Assembly: GCF_017431965.1 (NCBI RefSeq)
Contig: NZ_JAFRKB010000068.1
Coordinates: forward strand, 1 to 57,339
Source: Methanobrevibacter sp.
Lineage (GTDB): Archaea; Methanobacteriota; Methanobacteria; Methanobacteriales; Methanobacteriaceae
Length of the DNA stretch: 57,339 bases
Reading direction: 5' to 3'
Under the pieces are notes generated by a model. The model was not told where the DNA came from, did not search any database, and saw only the letters and a program-made list of their open reading frames with translations. The translations under genes were made by a program, and so were the position numbers. Position 1 is the first letter of the stretch, and every line of letters starts with the position of its first letter. Below are positions 37,711 to 46,975 of the stretch, piece after piece.

Positions 37711-39858
37711 ATGATAATTCAAACACTCAAAAACGAATTGAACCTAGCTGATTGGCAGGTTAAAAAAGTAATCAAATTGATTGATGAAGGTAACACAATA
37801 CCATTCATTGCAAGATATAGGAAAGACGTTACAGGTTCTTTAAATGACGAAACATTAAGAAAATTTGATGAAAGATTAAAATATTTAAGAAATCTTGAAG
37901 AAAAAAAAGGAAATGCAATTAAAAGAATTGAAGAAATTGGAAAACTTACAGATGACTTAAAAAACAAGATTTTAAACGCCAAAATACAAGTCGAACTTGA
38001 AGACTTATACCGGCCTTACAAAAGCAAAAAAAGAACTAAAGCAACAGTTGCCCGTGAAAAGGGCCTTGAACCATTGGCACAAATAATTCTAAAGCAAGAA
38101 ATTAAAGAAGACATTAAAAAAATAGCTAATAATTATATTAACGATGAAGTAAAAAGACCTGAAGAGGCAATTGAAGGTGCAAAAGACATTATTGCTGAAG
38201 GAATTTCAGATAACTCTGATTTTAGAAAAAAAATAAGGAAAAACACTTTTTTTACAGGTAAAATCCAAACAAAAGCAAAAGACAAAGAGTTTTCATCAGA
38301 GTATGAAACTTATTATTCTTACACAGAAGACATTAAAATAATCCCTCCACATAGGATTCTAGCAATTAATCGGGCGGAAAAAGAAGGTGTCATCAAATCG
38401 AAAATTGAATGTGATGAAGAGGAAATTATCAAATACCTCAACAGACATATGCTAAAAAACATTTCAAAAATACCTGAAAAAATTGAATATAACAAATTTA
38501 CAACCCCTATCATAAAAGAATCAGTGAAAGATTCATATAAACGATTGATTTCACCTGCTATTGAGCGGGAGATTAGAAATTACCTAACCCAAAAGGCTGA
38601 GGAAAAGTCTATTGAAGTATTTGCAAAAAATTTAAACCAGCTTTTAATGGAAAGTCCATTGGTTGGAAAAACAATTCTTGGCTGGGATCCTGCTTTTAGA
38701 ACTGGCTGTAAACTGGCTATAATCGATGATACTGGAAAAGTATTAGACACTTCATTAATCTATCCAACAGAACCACAGAATAAGGTTGCTGAATCCATAA
38801 ATACTGTTAGAAAATTAATCGACGAATACGGCATTAATGTAATAGCCATAGGTAATGGAACAGCATCTAGAGAATCGGAAGAAATAGTTGCTGAAATTAT
38901 TAAAGGAACTGATGTTGAATACATTATTGTTAATGAAGCAGGAGCATCGGTTTATTCAGCCTCAAAGTTAGCAAGTGAAGAATTTCCGGAATTCAGCGAA
39001 GGTGAGAGAAGTGCCGTTTCGATTGCAAGAAGATTGCAGGATCCATTGGCCGAACTTGTTAAGATTGACCCAAAATCTATTGGGGTTGGACAATACCAGC
39101 ATGATATGAACCAAAAACGATTGTCTGAATCCTTAACAGGAGTTGTTGAAAAAGTAGTAAATGAAGTTGGCGTAGACTTAAACACCGCATCCTACAGTCT
39201 CTTAAATTACATTTCAGGAATTGGAAATACAACTGCAAAAAATATTGTTGCCTACAGAGAAGAAAACGGAAGCTTTTCATCTAGAGATGAACTTTTAAAC
39301 GTTAAAAAATTAGGTAAAAAAACATTTGAACAATGTGCTGGATTTGTAAAAATCGATAATCCTGACAATCCTTTGGACAATACTACAATACACCCCGAGT
39401 CATATGGTGCAACATTGAAGTTACTTAAAAAATTAAATTACAATACATCAGATATTGGCTCCAAATCTTTAAAATTGGATAATGTTGACTTGGATGAACT
39501 CTCACAGGAACTGGATATTGGTTTGGAGACTCTAAAAGACATTATTAAAGAACTTAAAAAACCGGGGCGTGACCCTCGTGAAGATATGCCAAAACCGATT
39601 TTGAGAAAAAACGTATTATCCATTGAAGATTTGGAAGATGGAATGATAATGCAGGGAACTGTGAGAAATATTGTTGATTTTGGTGCGTTTGTAGATATTG
39701 GAGTTCATCAGGATGGATTGGTTCATATTTCACAATTAGTAGCTGACAGATATGTAAAACATCCGCTTGACATTGTAAGTGTTGGTGATATTGTTGATGT
39801 TAAAGTTATTGATATTAATTTAAAAAGAAATCGAATCCAACTAAGTATGATAATTTAA
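37711..39858 (+). CDS. tex: Tex family S1 RNA-binding protein
   Basis: The 715-aa protein has the Tex layout: an N-terminal helical region (LADWQVKKVIKLIDEGNTIP, FIARYRKDVTG near 30), the YqgF/RNase H-like domain (GWDPAFRTGCKLAIID near 325 and GNGTASRESEE near 390), helix-hairpin-helix repeats (YISGIGNTTAKNIVAYREENG and KKLGKKTFEQCAGF near 497-545), and a C-terminal S1 domain (GMIMQGTVRNIVDFGAFVDIG, near 640-715). Tex is a widespread bacterial transcription-associated protein and is less common in archaea. It is monocistronic with AGGTAG before the ATG. Confidence 0.94.
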   Translation: MIIQTLKNELNLADWQVKKVIKLIDEGNTIPFIARYRKDVTGSLNDETLRKFDERLKYLRNLEEKKGNAIKRIEEIGKLTDDLKNKILNAKIQVELEDLYRPYKSKKRTKATVAREKGLEPLAQIILKQEIKEDIKKIANNYINDEVKRPEEAIEGAKDIIAEGISDNSDFRKKIRKNTFFTGKIQTKAKDKEFSSEYETYYSYTEDIKIIPPHRILAINRAEKEGVIKSKIECDEEEIIKYLNRHMLKNISKIPEKIEYNKFTTPIIKESVKDSYKRLISPAIEREIRNYLTQKAEEKSIEVFAKNLNQLLMESPLVGKTILGWDPAFRTGCKLAIIDDTGKVLDTSLIYPTEPQNKVAESINTVRKLIDEYGINVIAIGNGTASRESEEIVAEIIKGTDVEYIIVNEAGASVYSASKLASEEFPEFSEGERSAVSIARRLQDPLAELVKIDPKSIGVGQYQHDMNQKRLSESLTGVVEKVVNEVGVDLNTASYSLLNYISGIGNTTAKNIVAYREENGSFSSRDELLNVKKLGKKTFEQCAGFVKIDNPDNPLDNTTIHPESYGATLKLLKKLNYNTSDIGSKSLKLDNVDLDELSQELDIGLETLKDIIKELKKPGRDPREDMPKPILRKNVLSIEDLEDGMIMQGTVRNIVDFGAFVDIGVHQDGLVHISQLVADRYVKHPLDIVSVGDIVDVKVIDINLKRNRIQLSMII

Positions 39859-39918
39859 TATATTTAAAAGTCAAAATTATATTGTAAATAATAAATTTAT
39901 TTTAGAAGGGATTTTTTA

Positions 39919-40947
39919 ATGACACCAAAGATAATGATAATTCTTGGAAGTGGTTCTGATATTGGCATTGCGGAAAAAAGTATGGATATCCTGGAAAAAC
40001 TTGAAATTCCATACAGCTTAAAAATAGCTTCTGCACACAGAACACCGAATCTAATTCGTGAAATCGTTAAGCAAGGTACTGATGCAGGAATTGAAGTGTT
40101 TATTGGAATTGCAGGTTTGGCGGCACATTTGCCGGGTGCAATTGCAGCGTATACTCCTAGACCGGTTATTGGAGTCCCGGTTGATGTAAAAACTGGTGGA
40201 ATAGATGCTTTACAATCAATTGTTCAAATGCCTTATCCCTCTCCGATAGCAACAGTTGGAATTGACAGAGGGGATAATGCTGCAATATTGGCCGCTCAAT
40301 TTTTGGCAATTCACGATGAAGAAATACGTCAAAGAATAATTAGTTTAAGAAAAGAATATGCCAAAAAAGTCAAACAAAGTAACGAAGAGATAATTCAAAA
40401 AATAACAGATAAAAAATTCATTCAAAATGATTTCTTAAGAATTAAAAATCTTGAAATAAATAAGGTTGAAATAGATGAAGAGGGCATCAAAAAGTGCAAA
40501 AATAGAGATGCGGAAGTAGTTATAATTGTTGGAAGGCAAACCGATGTTGTAACTGCAAAAAATGTCGGAGTCATACTGGATAGACTTAAAATTAGCTATG
40601 ACATGAAAGTTGTCTGTCCAATCAGGTCCAATAAAAAATTCACTAATTATGTTAAGTCAATGAAAAACGCAAAAATATTCATTGGAATAAGTTCCAACTC
40701 TTCACAGGTAACCGGAGGAATTGTAGGTCTTACCGACAGACCTGTGATTGGAGTTCCATGTACCAATGAAAATGGTGATGACTATATGCTCACTACAGTC
40801 AGCATGCCACCGGGAGTTCCGGTTGCTACCGTTGGAATAAACAACGGTAAAAACGCTGCAGTTCTTGCGGGAGAAATTCTTTCAATTAAAAATCCAAACA
40901 CTGTAGAACTTTTAGACAAATTAAAAGATAAAAAAATCAACTTATAG
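39919..40947 (+). CDS. purE: Tandem PurE protein (N5-CAIR mutase / AIR carboxylase, two domains)
   Basis: Two PurE-like domains are fused. Domain 1 (1-140) has the intact signature [33 protein letters not shown] and [13 protein letters not shown], so it should be active in the carboxylation step of purine synthesis. Domain 2 (195-330) keeps the fold ([39 protein letters not shown]) but the SAHR motif is VCPIRS and the AHLPG stretch reads SQVTGG, so it looks catalytically altered. The long linker (150-195) is lysine-rich. It is 7 bases before the UbiD gene and so may be co-transcribed with it. Confidence 0.92.
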   Translation: MTPKIMIILGSGSDIGIAEKSMDILEKLEIPYSLKIASAHRTPNLIREIVKQGTDAGIEVFIGIAGLAAHLPGAIAAYTPRPVIGVPVDVKTGGIDALQSIVQMPYPSPIATVGIDRGDNAAILAAQFLAIHDEEIRQRIISLRKEYAKKVKQSNEEIIQKITDKKFIQNDFLRIKNLEINKVEIDEEGIKKCKNRDAEVVIIVGRQTDVVTAKNVGVILDRLKISYDMKVVCPIRSNKKFTNYVKSMKNAKIFIGISSNSSQVTGGIVGLTDRPVIGVPCTNENGDDYMLTTVSMPPGVPVATVGINNGKNAAVLAGEILSIKNPNTVELLDKLKDKKINL

Positions 40948-40954
40948 GGATAGT

Positions 40955-42211
40955 ATGAACATTAAAGATGAAAATATAATTGAAATTGCAGACGAACTTT
41001 CAACTGAATTTGAAATTTCAAAAGTGTTAAGGCAATATCCCAAAGACACTGTAATCATTAAAAATGTGAAAGGATATGACATTCCTGTAATAACTGGAAT
41101 CTGCAATACAAGAGAAAAAATAGCCAAATCAATAAATTGTGAAGTATCTGAAATAACTGAAAAAATTATTGAAGCTATGGAAAAACCAATTAAAGTAGAT
41201 AAATTTACTGATTTTGGTGAATATGATACATCAGATATTGATTTAGATAAAATCCCAATTTTAACTCATTATAAAAGAGATGGCGGGGCATATATTACCG
41301 CTGGCGTTGTCTTTGCACGTGACCCAGAAACCGGAATCCAAAACGCTTCAATTCATAGGATGATGGTTTTAGATAATAAAAGACTGGTCATCAGAATTGT
41401 CCCAAGAAATCTTTACACATACTTCCAAAACGCTCAAAAGGCAGGTAAAGACTTGGAAATTGCAATTGCTATTGGAATGGATCCTGCAATCTTGCTTGCA
41501 AGCACAACTTCAATACCGATTGATTATAATGAAATGGAAGTTGCTAATGCATTTAAGAATGGAGAATTAACATTGATTAAGTGTGGTGATTTGGAAGTTC
41601 CTCAAGCGGATATAATCCTGGAAGGTAAGATTTCAGTGACAGAAACCGTCCCGGAAGGTCCTTTTGTTGATTTGACTGACACTTATGACATTATCCGCGA
41701 CCAGCCTATCATTAACCTTGAAAAGATGCATATTAAAAAGGACAATCCATATTATCATGCAATCGTTCCTGCTGGTTTTGAACATAAGCTATTGCAAGGT
41801 CTTCCACAGGAACCTAGAATATTCAAGGCCGTTAAAAATGCGGTTCCTACAGTTGAAAATGTTGTGTTGACTGAAGGAGGCTGTTGCTGGCTGCATTCCG
41901 TCATATCCATCAATAAGCAAACTGAAGGTGATGGGAAAAATGCAATAATGGCAGCATTGTCCGCTCACCCTTCACTTAAACACTGTACTGTAGTGGATAC
42001 TGATGTCGATGTTTTTGATGCGGAAGACGTTGAATATGCAATAGCTACACGCGTTAAAGGCGACCGGGACATTATGATTGTGCCAAATGTTCGTGGATCA
42101 TCACTTGACCCTGTAGCTGAAAGTGACGGAACAACCACAAAAATAGGTGTGGATGCAACCAAATCACTTAAGACATTGGAAAAATTCGAAAGAGTTAGTT
42201 TTGGCGAATAG
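40955..42211 (+). CDS. UbiD family decarboxylase (archaeal mevalonate-pathway type)
   Basis: This 418-aa prenylated-FMN-dependent decarboxylase has [17 protein letters not shown] near 111-127, ASIHRMMV near 131, [13 protein letters not shown] near 172, and [16 protein letters not shown] near 230-245 including the Glu-x-x-Pro region used in catalysis. Archaeal homologues decarboxylate anhydromevalonate 5-phosphate to isopentenyl phosphate on the way to membrane lipids, and this is the best assignment. The UbiX-type flavin prenyltransferase it needs is not in the window. The gene ends with a hairpin terminator overlapping its stop. Confidence 0.88.
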   Translation: MNIKDENIIEIADELSTEFEISKVLRQYPKDTVIIKNVKGYDIPVITGICNTREKIAKSINCEVSEITEKIIEAMEKPIKVDKFTDFGEYDTSDIDLDKIPILTHYKRDGGAYITAGVVFARDPETGIQNASIHRMMVLDNKRLVIRIVPRNLYTYFQNAQKAGKDLEIAIAIGMDPAILLASTTSIPIDYNEMEVANAFKNGELTLIKCGDLEVPQADIILEGKISVTETVPEGPFVDLTDTYDIIRDQPIINLEKMHIKKDNPYYHAIVPAGFEHKLLQGLPQEPRIFKAVKNAVPTVENVVLTEGGCCWLHSVISINKQTEGDGKNAIMAALSAHPSLKHCTVVDTDVDVFDAEDVEYAIATRVKGDRDIMIVPNVRGSSLDPVAESDGTTTKIGVDATKSLKTLEKFERVSFGE

Positions 42212-42236
42212 GCTAACTCACTTATTTACTTTTTTT
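42192..42236 (+). terminator. Terminator of the purE-ubiD unit
   Basis: GAGTTAG (42192-42198) and CTAACTC (42213-42219) form a 7-bp stem spanning the ubiD stop codon. It is followed by TTATTTAC and a seven-T run. The following 42237-42492 region is AT-rich with no evident gene. Confidence 0.65.
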
Positions 42237-42492
42237 AAACAATAATACAAATTATATTGAACTGTTCAAATTTTGATTAATTTTAAAACATAACTTAAAC
42301 ATTTGAATACTAAAAAATTAATTTTTGATTATTATTTATTATTAAATTTTAAATATCTGAATTAAGTTAATCGCTTTAGTAAATTATATATGTAAATGTT
42401 CATAGACATTAAAACAACTAAAATATCATTTAGAATTAAATCTATAAATCCTTATAGAAACATGATTCAAATAAAATAAAATGGTGATTTAA

Positions 42493-43029
42493 ATGAATAT
42501 GAAAAAAATATTGGCTTTGACAATATTAGTAATAGCAGTGTTCAGCTGTATGAACGTTGCTAGTGCAGGTCTATTTGACTTTTTAGGTGGGGGTGGAGTA
42601 GCAAATGCAACTTACACTTTTGATGGATTTACTTTAGATTTACCTGAAACTGCAGTAATCACTAATAATACAACTACAGAAGAAGGTTATCAAAGAATTG
42701 ACTATGAAATAGAATGGAACGATACTGAAAACGAAGATACTTTGCATTATATTGATATTTATGTAAGCAGCGGCGAACAAGTAGTATCATCAATTGATGA
42801 ATACATTGACAATTGGGCAGCTGAAGGTGCAAAAACCGATGGTACCTACAATAACTGGACCATTATTAACATTGACGGTGTTCCAATATCCGCATTTGCA
42901 GAATATGAAATTAACATTACATACTCAGGATATGTATTTGCTAAACATACTGGATCTAAACTTATTGTAATAAGTGGTGACGATTTAGCTGAATTAAAAA
43001 GCATTGTTGATACATATAAAGAAGTATGA
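42493..43029 (+). CDS. Small secreted protein with SAGLFDFL module
   Basis: The 178-aa protein has a signal peptide (MNMKKILALTILVIAVF, cleavage likely near VASAG at 24-26), then AGLFDFLGGGG, and a beta-rich mature part with several N-x-S/T sites (NNTTTEE, NWT, NIT). Its first 35 residues resemble those of the secreted ribonuclease at 27704-28162. GGTGAT precedes the start. No catalytic motif is visible; it may be a surface or binding protein. It is monocistronic, with a hairpin terminator behind it. Confidence 0.8.
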   Translation: MNMKKILALTILVIAVFSCMNVASAGLFDFLGGGGVANATYTFDGFTLDLPETAVITNNTTTEEGYQRIDYEIEWNDTENEDTLHYIDIYVSSGEQVVSSIDEYIDNWAAEGAKTDGTYNNWTIINIDGVPISAFAEYEINITYSGYVFAKHTGSKLIVISGDDLAELKSIVDTYKEV

Positions 43030-43042
43030 ATAAAGACTTAAA

Positions 43043-43083
43043 GGCTGTTAATTTACATTATCAGCCATTTATCTATTTTTTTT
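43043..43083 (+). terminator. Terminator after the small secreted protein
   Basis: GGCTG and CAGCC pair across a 14-base AT-rich loop (43043-43066), followed by ATTTATCTA and an eight-T run. It lies 14 bases past the stop codon. Confidence 0.6.
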
Positions 43084-43111
43084 AAATTATAATCTTTAAA
43101 AAAATTATCAC

Positions 43112-43993
43112 TTAAATATTTCCCAAATGAACATTTTTTATTCCATGTTCAATAGCTATTTCTTTTGCCTTAAACAAAATTTCAGGATTTGTAGGAGAAA
43201 TATCTCTCATTTTATAATAAGGAAATGCCCTTGAAAAATGCAATGGAACTGCAGGACCCAATTCATTTGAAACAAAATCACATAGTTCACTAATCTCCTC
43301 AATTGAATCATTATGACCATTGATAATCAAGTTTGTGATTTCCAAGTGTTTGCCTTTCATGTAAACCCTTTTTAAGTTATCCAAAACAACATCCAAATCC
43401 GCGCCGCAGACCTTTTTGTAGAAATCATTAGACATCGATTTCAGGTCTATGTTGAACGCATCGACAAACGTTAAGATTTCTTCAATTGACTGCTGGGAAA
43501 AATATCCGTTAGTGACATAGATGACTTTTAAATTATTGGCCTTCGCCAACATGGATGTTTTCTTGTTGAAAGGCAAGTGTATCGTAGGTTCATTGTAGGT
43601 CCAAGCAATTGATTGGCAATTGTAATTAATAGCATTTTTCACAATGGCTTCTGGTGTTATTTTAATGCCTCTTGAATTTTTATCATATTCATGTGATATC
43701 ATATAGTTCTGGCAATGCAAACAAGTCATGTTACAGCCAAAACCACCAATCGAATATGTAAAGGTTCCGGGTAAGAAATGATTAAGCGGCTTTTTTTCAA
43801 TAGGATCCGGGCTTAATGATGAAACAACTCCATAGCTTGTATCAAATAGCTCGCCGTTAATGTTTTTGTGTTGTCTGCAAATCCCGACATGACCATCAGC
43901 AATCTTGCAGTAATTTGCACAAATTTCACATCTTATTTTCTGTGTTTTGGAGCTTTTTTTGTAGAGATTGTTACTCACTAACATAATGCTCAT
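43112..43993 (-). CDS. AmrS-like radical SAM enzyme (AmmeMemoRadiSam family)
   Basis: The 293-aa protein has the radical SAM cluster motif CNMTCLHC near 88-95 and the N-terminal C..C....C pattern (CEICANYCKI near 22-31). LNHFLPGTFTYSIGGFGC leads into the cluster, and SIAWTYNEPTIHLPF near 128-142 and NIDLKS near 185 are typical of COG1180 activase-like enzymes. AmrS homologues occur with the Memo and AMMECR1 proteins, which are not seen here; the substrate of the archaeal system is unknown. It overlaps the ThiL gene by 23 bases. An ATG three codons downstream is an alternative start. Confidence 0.88.
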   Translation of the reverse strand: MSIMLVSNNLYKKSSKTQKIRCEICANYCKIADGHVGICRQHKNINGELFDTSYGVVSSLSPDPIEKKPLNHFLPGTFTYSIGGFGCNMTCLHCQNYMISHEYDKNSRGIKITPEAIVKNAINYNCQSIAWTYNEPTIHLPFNKKTSMLAKANNLKVIYVTNGYFSQQSIEEILTFVDAFNIDLKSMSNDFYKKVCGADLDVVLDNLKRVYMKGKHLEITNLIINGHNDSIEEISELCDFVSNELGPAVPLHFSRAFPYYKMRDISPTNPEILFKAKEIAIEHGIKNVHLGNI

Positions 43994-44897
43994 AACCCTT
44001 ATTCTTTATCTGTTCGACAAATCCGTTTTCAAGTGTAAGCTCAATAACATCAGAATCCGTTACCTCACCAATGACCCTATATTCAATGTCCAAATCATCT
44101 AATTTATCCTTTGGAATTGTAAACAATAATTCAAAATCTTCTCCAACGTGCAAAATCAAATCCAAATAGCTTAAATCTAAACTTTCACAGTATTGTTTGT
44201 ATTCATCAGAAATTCCTAAAAGATTTTCATATATCATAAATCCAAAAGAATCCTTTTTTATAAGATATAGCTCACTTGCAAGTCCGTCGGTAATGTCTGT
44301 TGCTGAAGTTGCTCCCTTATTTTTTATTTCAATGCCTTCATTAATTCTGGCAATAGGCTTTAAAGCTTTTTTAACATAGACATTATCCAAGATATCTAAA
44401 TTAAATCCCAGTGCCGCATGGCCAATATCTCCTGTAACGGCAACAACATCACCTATTTCATAAGTATCTTTCATTAATGGATTGTCACACAAACCTAACG
44501 CCGTTCCGGAAATTATAATCTCAGATGCTTCATTCGTATCTCCACCTATTAGAGGTATGGAATAAAGCTCACAAGCGCTTAAAACACCATCTATAATATC
44601 CTTAAAGGATTCCAATTCCAAATCCTTAGGAATTGCAATAGCCAGTAAAAATCCTAATGGTTCGGCCCCCATTGCTGCAAGGTCACTGACGTTAACAGTC
44701 ACTGCCTTAAACCCCATGTCAAAATAGGACATGTTTTGCGGAAAATGCCTTGACTGAATCAGCATGTCACATGTTGAAATAAGATTTGTAGAATTCAATT
44801 GAGTAATGGCCGTATCATCTGGAGTAATTTCCTTTGAATTGGAAATAATATATTTTACTAATTCCTTTTCACCGATATCTGAGACTTTAAGAGTCAT
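43971..44897 (-). CDS. thiL: Thiamine-monophosphate kinase
   Basis: ThiL phosphorylates thiamine monophosphate to the active diphosphate cofactor. The 308-aa AIRS-fold protein has PDDTAI near 23-28, KAVTVNVSDLAAMGAEPLG near 64-82, IPLIGGDTNEASE near 114-126 and ALGFNLDILD. SATDITDGLASELYLI near 195-210 and VGEDFELLFTI near 247-257 complete the pattern. No thi gene lies next to it; it leads a two-gene unit with the radical SAM enzyme, whose start lies inside its 3' end. Confidence 0.93.
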   Translation of the reverse strand: MTLKVSDIGEKELVKYIISNSKEITPDDTAITQLNSTNLISTCDMLIQSRHFPQNMSYFDMGFKAVTVNVSDLAAMGAEPLGFLLAIAIPKDLELESFKDIIDGVLSACELYSIPLIGGDTNEASEIIISGTALGLCDNPLMKDTYEIGDVVAVTGDIGHAALGFNLDILDNVYVKKALKPIARINEGIEIKNKGATSATDITDGLASELYLIKKDSFGFMIYENLLGISDEYKQYCESLDLSYLDLILHVGEDFELLFTIPKDKLDDLDIEYRVIGEVTDSDVIELTLENGFVEQIKNKGYEHYVSE

Positions 44898-44963
44898 AAT
44901 ATTAGTATAATTTTTAAAATAAATAAGTTTTATAGAAAAAAAGTAAAAAAAATAGTTTCAGAA

Positions 44964-45443
44964 CTATAAACTGTCTGAAACTCTGTCTTTAATGATTTCG
45001 TATAGGCGTTTATCAATACCGATAGGGTCTGTTAAGACAATTTCCCCATCAAAGTGAACTTCTTCCTCATCATGGTCATGATGGTGGTGATGATGATGTC
45101 CGTGGTCATGGTCGTGGTCATGATGGTGGTGATGATGACCGGATACTGATTCCTCATCAAAGTCGCTTTCAATGCCTAACAATTTTGGTATGTCCCTTTT
45201 TGTGTGAAGTCCGTGTGCAATGAAAACAGGCACAACAATGATTTTTTCCAAATCATTTTCGGAAGTCAATTTTTCAATTGTTTCGGGAATGCCCGGTTTT
45301 CTGATTTCCATAAATCCATACTCAACAATTGCTTCCGGAAATTCTTCAACATACATATCTTTATAAGCTTTAATTACTTCTTCACCTTCATCTAATCTGG
45401 AACCGTGAGATAAAAGCAAAATTCCGGTTTTTTTATCGCTCAT
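44964..45443 (-). CDS. cfbA: Short CbiX/CfbA-type sirohydrochlorin metallochelatase with His-rich loop
   Basis: CbiX/CfbA inserts cobalt or nickel into sirohydrochlorin for cobamide and F430 synthesis. Its 159 aa hold one chelatase domain: LLSHGSRLDEG near 11-20, GFMEIRKPGIPE near 43-54, VPVFIAHGLHTKRDIPKLLG near 71-90 (metal-ligand histidines). A loop at 101-128 contains 17 histidines with Asp and Gly, a metal-binding run encoded partly by a 23-base direct repeat. The His-rich loop is common in CbiX and may buffer Ni or Co. A single domain is the usual methanogen CfbA form. Confidence 0.9.
   Translation of the reverse strand: MSDKKTGILLLSHGSRLDEGEEVIKAYKDMYVEEFPEAIVEYGFMEIRKPGIPETIEKLTSENDLEKIIVVPVFIAHGLHTKRDIPKLLGIESDFDEESVSGHHHHHHDHDHDHGHHHHHHHDHDEEEVHFDGEIVLTDPIGIDKRLYEIIKDRVSDSL
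45074..45138. repeat. 23-base direct repeat in the His-rich coding loop
   Basis: The string beginning GGTCATGATGG and ending GATGATGA (23 bases) occurs at 45074-45096 and again at 45116-45138. It encodes part of the histidine runs. Such repeats allow loop length to change by slippage or recombination. Confidence 0.8.
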
Positions 45444-45526
45444 TTTATCATCTTCTATTAAATTATAAGTTAAATTCTCTTAAGTTATCTTGAGAAAAAA
45501 ATTTTTCAAAAAAATATATGAAAAAT

Positions 45527-46432
45527 TCATAATTTTTCATTTGTCATATCAACTAAAATATCTATTAAAATATCATCCGCTTTAATAGGTTCAGGATAGA
45601 GTATTTCCCCATCAAAGTCAACGGGAGTTAAATCGTGAACATGGTCGTGGTCATCATGGTCATGTGAATGACTATGTTCATGCTCTTCCAAAAATCCTAA
45701 GATATGTGGAATATCATGAGTTGTATGCATTCCCGGAGCAATGAATACTGGAATGACAACCAATCTATCAATATCATTCTCATCTGCTAATTTATTAATA
45801 GATTCAGGGATGCTAGGACCACATAATTCCATAAATCCAAAACTTGAAGGTAAATCACAAGCTTTTTCAAATTTACTGTATAGTTCTGTTGCAAATTCTT
45901 TATTGTAATTCAGCCTGGAACCATGAGTTACAAGTAAAATTCCAGTTTTTGCATCATCATCTAATTTGGAATCCGCTAAAGCTTCTCCAATTCTTTTATT
46001 GATGATATCCAATAATTCATCACGAGGCCCAATGGAACCCAATAGTTCTATTTCTCCATCAAAATCGACATCACGAGCTATTGACAGATAATGTTCTTCA
46101 GGATAGTTTCCATCAGGACATCTCGGATCAACTTCCAAAGGTTCAAGACCTAATAATTGTGGAATGTCAATGTTTGTATGGATACCCGGAGCTAAAAATA
46201 CTGGAAGTGCAATGATTCTTGCCAAATCATCGACTTCATCTTTCAAGATATCAACAGCTCCAGCAATAGTAGGCTCTGAAACTTTCATGTAGCCTATTTC
46301 AGTTGCAATTCCTGTTTTTTTAATGAATTTTTCTTTGATTTCTGTAAATACTTCTTCTGCGTAAGGTAGAGTACTTCCGTGACTTACTAAAATAACAGCA
46401 GTATTATTTGATAACTTTGAATTTGTATCCAT
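45527..46432 (-). CDS. Two-domain CbiX-like sirohydrochlorin metallochelatase
   Basis: Two chelatase domains are fused in 301 aa. Domain 1 has LVSHGSTLPYAEE near 15-27 and FLAPGIHTNIDIPQLLG near 79-95; domain 2 has LVTHGSRLNYNKE near 166-178 and FIAPGMHTTHDIPHILG near 229-245. Both keep the SHGS/THGS and H-T-x-x-D-I-P metal-binding positions, so both could be active. A second His-rich tail (HEHSHSHDHDDHDHVHD near 250-266) follows. It sits 83 bases upstream of the short chelatase and may supply one metal while that supplies the other, but metal specificity cannot be read from the sequence. The N-terminus overlaps the DUF35 gene end by 29 bases. Confidence 0.88.
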   Translation of the reverse strand: MDTNSKLSNNTAVILVSHGSTLPYAEEVFTEIKEKFIKKTGIATEIGYMKVSEPTIAGAVDILKDEVDDLARIIALPVFLAPGIHTNIDIPQLLGLEPLEVDPRCPDGNYPEEHYLSIARDVDFDGEIELLGSIGPRDELLDIINKRIGEALADSKLDDDAKTGILLVTHGSRLNYNKEFATELYSKFEKACDLPSSFGFMELCGPSIPESINKLADENDIDRLVVIPVFIAPGMHTTHDIPHILGFLEEHEHSHSHDHDDHDHVHDLTPVDFDGEILYPEPIKADDILIDILVDMTNEKL

Positions 46433-46802
46433 ATGAGATTACTCCGTCTTCTCCATCCTCTCTAATTCTCCTAAATACCATTTCTACTTCATCACCAATT
46501 TCAATTTCATCAACATCACAATCAACCAATTGTGAAGTTAATTTTGCACCTTCTTCAAGTTCAATAACAGCTACAGCATAAGGAGCTGATTTTTTAAAGT
46601 TATCAGGCGCAGATCTTATGATTGAAAAAGTGTGAATTTTACCTTTTCCTGAAAACTGGAAAGGCTCAAGATTACCTTTTCTTCTACAATTTGGACAAAC
46701 TACACGAGATGGAAAAAACAATTCCCCACATGTAGTACATTTTGAACCTATAAGATTGTATCTTTGTTGTATATGACGCCATGTTCTAACAGTATCTGAC
46801 AT
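46404..46802 (-). CDS. DUF35 (Zn-ribbon/OB-fold) protein
   Basis: The 132-aa protein has the Zn-ribbon C-T-T-C...C-P-N-C (SKCTTCGELFFPSRVVCPNC near 20-39) and an OB-like region ending RRIREDG near 110. It matches the COG1545/DUF35 family. In archaea a member of this family scaffolds the acetoacetyl-CoA thiolase/HMG-CoA synthase complex of the mevalonate pathway. Those genes are usual neighbours but are absent here; instead it overlaps the two-domain chelatase by 29 bases. The acyl-CoA role is thus an inference from family. Confidence 0.88.
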   Translation of the reverse strand: MSDTVRTWRHIQQRYNLIGSKCTTCGELFFPSRVVCPNCRRKGNLEPFQFSGKGKIHTFSIIRSAPDNFKKSAPYAVAVIELEEGAKLTSQLVDCDVDEIEIGDEVEMVFRRIREDGEDGVISYGYKFKVIK

Positions 46803-46945
46803 GAAAATCCTCCATATATTTTCTAATAAGTATAGTTTCTAATCAATAATATAAATAAGTATTTTTTTTATTACTTTTTTTGGCTATTTTAAAAAAAAAT
46901 AATACATTAATGTGTAAAATCATGAAGTCGCACTTAAGAAATAAA

Positions 46946-46975
46946 CTTATAAATTTATTATAAAGTTTAATATTA
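46946..46975 (+). promoter_or_regulatory. TATA box giving a probable leaderless start of the pilin-like pair
   Basis: CTTATAAAT at 46946-46954 lies about 26 bases before the ATG at 46975, so transcription should begin at or beside the start codon. No ribosome binding site is visible. Confidence 0.45.

Noticed and set aside
45061..45141. Tandem triplet-like repeats as a possible CRISPR or VNTR locus
   Set aside because: They are histidine and aspartate codons in a coding loop, with no spacers.
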